From the NCBI GenBank assembly GCA_947303695.1, contig CAMYYX010000058.1, forward strand, positions 1 through 10,393: DNA of 10,393 bases, read 5' to 3'. This document shows positions 7,522 to 10,393 of the stretch, in pieces. The notes under the pieces are model-generated. The model was not told where the DNA came from. It did no database searches and was given only the letters and a program-made list of their open reading frames with translations. A program made the translations under genes and the position numbers. The first letter of the stretch is position 1; every line of letters begins with the position of its first letter. This DNA is from an uncultured Prevotellaceae bacterium (GTDB taxonomy: Bacteria; Bacteroidota; Bacteroidia; Bacteroidales; Bacteroidaceae).

Positions 7522-8349
7522 ATGGAATCTGCTATCATTTTAAAACAACTGACAACAGGTTATCGGCAAAAGGGAAAGAGCCGAGTTGTATGCAAGGAGA
7601 TGAATGCGACCTTGATGTCTGGGCAACTCACTTGTCTCATTGGCCCTAACGGAACAGGAAAATCTACATTATTGCGTACGTTAGCAGCTTTTCAACCTGC
7701 ACTGGATGGCGAAATTATTTTCTTAGGACAGCCTCTCAACCAATATAGTAATGAGGAATTGGCAAAACGCATCAGCATTGTACTCACTAACAATTCACAC
7801 ATAAAAAACCTCACTACGTATGAAGTCATCGGACTTGGTCGTAGTCCATACACAGGATTTTGGGGGCGTCTTTCCGAACATGACCATCAGATTATCCGCC
7901 AATGCATTCAACGGGTTGGAATAGAGAAAGTTGCACAACAGGCATTCCAAACCCTCAGTGATGGAGAACGCCAAAAAGCGATGATTGCAAAAGCTATTGC
8001 ACAGGAGACTCCTGTCATCCTGCTTGACGAACCTACTGCATTCCTTTATTATCCTAATAAGGTAGGAGTGATGCTCATGCTTCGAAGTTTGGCACACGAT
8101 ATGGGTAAAACCATCCTTATGTCTATTCATGACATTGATCTTGCATTGCAGGTAGCAGACAACATTTGGTTGCTCACAGAAGAAGGAACGCTGATTAACG
8201 GTACTCCCGAACAACTCTGTTCTGACGGAACAATCCAACGTCATGTCGTCAGCAAAGACATTGAATTTGATACTTCACGGCGCACATTCAGTATCACATT
8301 ACCCCCACTCTCGCAATCATCGAGCATTCCATACACAAAAAATATCTGA
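7522..8349 (+). CDS. ABC transporter ATP-binding protein (FecE/BtuD type, iron-siderophore or cobalamin uptake family)
   Basis: This 275-residue cytoplasmic ATPase should power import of an iron chelate, heme or cobalamin through a partner permease. Visible elements are Walker A GPNGTGKST (41-49), TYEVIGLGRSPYTGFWG (99-115, typical of the FecE/BtuD group), the signature LSDGERQ (145-151, for canonical LSGGQ), Walker B VILLDEP (165-171) and the H-loop SIHDIDLA (201-208). Two positions depart from the norm. The Q-loop region reads SIVLTNN (85-91) with no glutamine, and the D-loop reads TAFLYYP (172-178), with tyrosine where aspartate is usual. A polar tail of about 30 residues follows residue 245. 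The gene starts 2 bases after the nucleoside kinase stop. No permease or binding-protein gene is adjacent on either side, so its partners must be encoded elsewhere, if they exist. The substrate cannot be assigned. Confidence 0.9.
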   Translation: MESAIILKQLTTGYRQKGKSRVVCKEMNATLMSGQLTCLIGPNGTGKSTLLRTLAAFQPALDGEIIFLGQPLNQYSNEELAKRISIVLTNNSHIKNLTTYEVIGLGRSPYTGFWGRLSEHDHQIIRQCIQRVGIEKVAQQAFQTLSDGERQKAMIAKAIAQETPVILLDEPTAFLYYPNKVGVMLMLRSLAHDMGKTILMSIHDIDLALQVADNIWLLTEEGTLINGTPEQLCSDGTIQRHVVSKDIEFDTSRRTFSITLPPLSQSSSIPYTKNI

Positions 8350-8390
8350 CCCATGTTAAACATAATTACTAACACTTTAAATAAACAAAT

Positions 8391-9575
8391 ATGAAGGACT
8401 TTAATTACTATGCGCCGACAGAAGTAGTATTCGGCGAAGAATCAGAAGAGCAAGTAGCTCGTCTTGTAAAGAAATATGGTGGCACGAAAGTGCTGGTACA
8501 TTATGGAGGAAATAGTGCAGTACGCTCAGGGCTACTGGAAAAGGTCTACAAATTGCTTGACCAAGGTAATATTGCCCATGTAAGCCTTGGAGGAGTCGTT
8601 CCAAATCCAAGACTCTCATTAGCAAAAGAAGGCATCGAGCTTTGTCGGAAGGAAGGCGTCGATTTCATTCTTGCTGTAGGAGGTGGTAGTGTTATTGACT
8701 CCGCTAAATGTATTGCCTATGGTGTTGACTTCAAGGGCGACGTATGGGACATCTATCTAGGAAAAGCAGAACCAACTTGTATGTTGCCAATAGCTGCAGT
8801 ACTGACAATACCTGCAGCAGGTAGCGAGATGAGCGAAGCAAGCGTTATCACCAATGAGGACGGAGATGTGAAGTTAGGGTATTCGAACAACATGGCCCGT
8901 CCCAAATTTGCCATCATGAATCCACGCCGCACCTTTACCTTGCCTCCATATCAGACGGCTGCAGGTGTAACAGACATGATTATGCATACCATGGAGCGCT
9001 ACTTCACGAAAGATGACGACATGGACCTGACAACTGACTTAGCCGAAGCCGTAATGCGTCGAATGAAGACAGCAGTGTTTGATGTACTGAAGAATCCTGA
9101 AGATTATCGTCAGCGAGCCCAAATTATGTGGGGAGGTAGCATCGCTCACAATGGTTTAACAGGGTGTGGTGTACATGACGATTGGGCCACTCATCAGCTC
9201 GAACACGAACTCAGTGGTATGTTTGACGTAACACACGGAGCAGGCTTAGCGGCGATCTGGCCAAGTTGGGCACGTTATGTTATGCATGAAAACTTAAGCC
9301 GTTTCGTGCGCTTCGCTGTTAATGTGATGGATGTACCAAACGACTTCTCTAACCCAGAAGGAACTGCTCTCAAAGGTATCGAGGCTATGGAACGTTTCTA
9401 CCACGCCATCGGCATGCCTATCAACATCAAGGAACTGATAGGCCGTGACGTTACAGATGCAGAAATCAAGGAGATGACACGAAAATGTAGCCGAGATTTC
9501 ACCCGTACATGTGGCTGTCTAAAAGTATTGAAAGCCGAAGATATGGAAGCAATCTACAGAATGGCACGTCATTAA
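8391..9575 (+). CDS. Iron-containing alcohol dehydrogenase (butanol dehydrogenase/YqhD-like)
   Basis: This 394-residue cytoplasmic oxidoreductase of the group III (iron-activated) alcohol dehydrogenases probably reduces aldehydes to alcohols with NAD(P)H. The N-terminal part (FNYYAPTEVVFG, residues 4-15) and a nucleotide-binding half with GGGSVIDSAK (97-106) are typical of the butanol dehydrogenase/YqhD branch. TIPAAGSEMS (139-148) follows. Metal ligands line up as D195, H199 (VTDMIMHT), H268 (ATHQLEHELSG) and H282 (VTHGAGLA). Length matches the family (about 385-395) and all key residues are present. It begins 41 bases after the ABC ATPase on the same strand. I see no clear TAnnTTTG element in that gap, so read-through from upstream is likely. 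A hairpin begins at the last base of its stop codon. Substrate and cofactor preference cannot be read directly from the sequence. Confidence 0.94.
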   Translation: MKDFNYYAPTEVVFGEESEEQVARLVKKYGGTKVLVHYGGNSAVRSGLLEKVYKLLDQGNIAHVSLGGVVPNPRLSLAKEGIELCRKEGVDFILAVGGGSVIDSAKCIAYGVDFKGDVWDIYLGKAEPTCMLPIAAVLTIPAAGSEMSEASVITNEDGDVKLGYSNNMARPKFAIMNPRRTFTLPPYQTAAGVTDMIMHTMERYFTKDDDMDLTTDLAEAVMRRMKTAVFDVLKNPEDYRQRAQIMWGGSIAHNGLTGCGVHDDWATHQLEHELSGMFDVTHGAGLAAIWPSWARYVMHENLSRFVRFAVNVMDVPNDFSNPEGTALKGIEAMERFYHAIGMPINIKELIGRDVTDAEIKEMTRKCSRDFTRTCGCLKVLKAEDMEAIYRMARH

Positions 9576-9605
9576 ACCCAAATCAGCCATAGACCAATTT
9601 GGGTT
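9575..9605. terminator. Hairpin at the end of the alcohol dehydrogenase gene (possible weak terminator)
   Basis: AACCCAAAT (9575-9583) and ATTTGGGTT (9597-9605) form a perfect 9-bp stem with a 13-base loop, beginning at the last base of the dehydrogenase stop codon. On the plus strand the stem is followed by AAAAAC, not a T-run; on the minus strand it is followed by TTTAAT. It is therefore a poor textbook terminator in either direction, but its place between convergent genes suits that role. Confidence 0.4.
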
Positions 9606-9630
9606 AAAAACGAAAGACGAACAAGTCAAG

Positions 9631-9674
9631 ACATTGTCATCTACTTAGCAAATTGGTAGATGACAAATGTTTTG
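9631..9674 (+). terminator. Hairpin followed by a T-run, inside the convergent GH51 gene end (candidate terminator for the alcohol dehydrogenase transcript)
   Basis: ACATTGTCATCTAC (9631-9644) pairs with GTAGATGACAAATGT (9656-9670) to make a 14-bp stem with a single bulged A and an 11-base loop. On the plus strand the stem runs into TTTTGG (9670-9675), giving an intrinsic-terminator shape about 55 bases past the dehydrogenase stop. The stem is not G/C-rich, so strength is doubtful. It also covers the stop codon and last nine codons of the GH51 gene on the other strand, where no T-run follows at once. Confidence 0.45.
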
Positions 9675-10393
9675 GCAGGTACTGTGAGTGAATAAGTCGG
9701 AGCTGACACTGTGACAGAAGTCGTCTTTGGCTCATACTTGTGGGGATCCTCAAGGGTATTCTCCCCATCCATATCGTCAGCATGGAAGGTAAAGAGTTTA
9801 CCTGCATGATCACCCTTCCATCCTTTGAAGTTGAGAGTTACGTCCTGAGCCTTATTACCTGTGTTGACAATCTTCACATTATAGCATCCTGCTTTACTGT
9901 CATAATTGGCACTTGCAAAGAGACCATCCTGATCACTATTGCCAGCAACTGGTTTGCCATTCATCAGGAGCGAAACAACATTAGTCCCTTTTGTTGTTGA
10001 ATACATCTGCTGCACCTGATAAGAGCAGGAGCGGAAAGAGCGGAGGTTGTCGTACCAAATCATGTCGGGACGCCATTGCCAACCTTCAACGTGAGCAAAG
10101 AGAGGTGCATAGGTTGCCATCTCCACAACATCTGCATTTCGTTCAACGCCAGTGAGGAATGCTGCCTCTAAGAGTGCTGCATTGAAATGGTTCCATTTCT
10201 TGCCGCTACCATGACAAGCATATTCTCCGGCAAATACTTTCGAACCTTTACGTGGATAGTTGTCGTAGCGGTTTCCGCTAGCAAGGAACCAACGCTCAGG
10301 ACGATAGAAGTGCTCGTCGACGAGGTCGGCACCGATCTTGCGCATCTCAGGCCACAGGAAGTCGAAGTCTGCACCTTCACTGTTAGGACCTGA
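9641..10393 (-). CDS. Alpha-L-arabinofuranosidase, GH51 family (C-terminal part; gene runs off the right edge)
   Basis: The frame stays open to the window edge, so only the last 250 residues are visible; the methionine at 10343-10345 is internal. The visible part begins SGPNSEGADFDFLWPEM, then IGADLVDEHFYRPERWF, the end of a (beta/alpha)8 barrel. VFAGEYACHG follows, in which the glutamate (codon 10223-10225) matches the GH51 nucleophile. The acid/base glutamate would be upstream, outside the window. MATYAPLFAHVEGWQWRPD and IWYDNLRSF are typical GH51 motifs, followed by a beta-sandwich C-terminal domain ending TFVIYQFAK before the TAG stop at 9641-9643. The enzyme removes terminal L-arabinofuranosyl groups from arabinan or arabinoxylan. 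Localisation cannot be judged without the N-terminus. It is convergent with the alcohol dehydrogenase, 65 bases apart. Confidence 0.93.
   Translation of the reverse strand, partial: SGPNSEGADFDFLWPEMRKIGADLVDEHFYRPERWFLASGNRYDNYPRKGSKVFAGEYACHGSGKKWNHFNAALLEAAFLTGVERNADVVEMATYAPLFAHVEGWQWRPDMIWYDNLRSFRSCSYQVQQMYSTTKGTNVVSLLMNGKPVAGNSDQDGLFASANYDSKAGCYNVKIVNTGNKAQDVTLNFKGWKGDHAGKLFTFHADDMDGENTLEDPHKYEPKTTSVTVSAPTYSLTVPAKTFVIYQFAK

Noticed and set aside
7795..8244. Open minus-strand frame of 149 codons inside the ABC ATPase gene
   Set aside because: It is antisense to the Walker A to H-loop coding region and resembles no family; treated as a shadow frame.
10343..10345. Methionine codon as possible start of the GH51 gene
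   Set aside because: The frame continues upstream to the window edge with GH51-like sequence (SGPNSEGADFDFLWPE), so this methionine is internal and the gene is cut by the window.

Overview
The window looks like chromosomal DNA from an anaerobic Bacteroidota, most likely Prevotella or a close relative. The evidence is a MurF-Alr fusion, a GSCFA-domain protein, a single-subunit (b558-type) fumarate reductase/succinate dehydrogenase cytochrome b, Bacteroidota-type -7 promoter elements (TAnnTTTG) and AT-rich leaders without strong Shine-Dalgarno sequences. The genus is inferred from general resemblance, not from a marker gene. Gene density is high. I found no tRNA, rRNA, CRISPR, insertion sequence or phage gene, and no gene-free stretch exceeds about 180 bases.

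Layout. Positions 2-2717 (minus) hold frdC followed by frdA, the membrane anchor and flavoprotein of a fumarate reductase/succinate dehydrogenase. The iron-sulfur subunit frdB would be expected just beyond position 1, outside the window. A promoter with a good -7 element lies at about 2780-2810. Positions 2894-6399 (minus) hold a cell-envelope cluster read leftwards: a GSCFA-domain protein, overlapping by 17 bases a bifunctional MurF-alanine racemase, then a 65-residue protein of unknown function. From a divergent promoter region (6400-6520) the plus strand carries a short nucleoside kinase, 2 bases later an ABC-transporter ATPase of the FecE/BtuD type, and 41 bases later an iron-containing alcohol dehydrogenase (to 9575). 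Facing it from the right edge, on the minus strand, is the C-terminal 250 residues of a GH51 alpha-L-arabinofuranosidase. Two hairpins lie in the convergent junction.

How the genes work together. Frd supports fumarate respiration, the usual source of succinate in gut Bacteroidota. MurF-Alr makes D-alanine from L-alanine and joins the D-Ala-D-Ala dipeptide to the peptidoglycan precursor. The arabinofuranosidase releases arabinose from plant polysaccharides. The kinase, ATPase and dehydrogenase have no obvious shared pathway.

No clear novel system is visible; most genes are core functions. The points most worth checking are the nucleoside kinase lacking the N-terminal half usual in the phylum, an ABC ATPase with altered Q-loop and D-loop and no adjacent permease, the small protein behind murF-alr, and the hairpins at the convergent junction.
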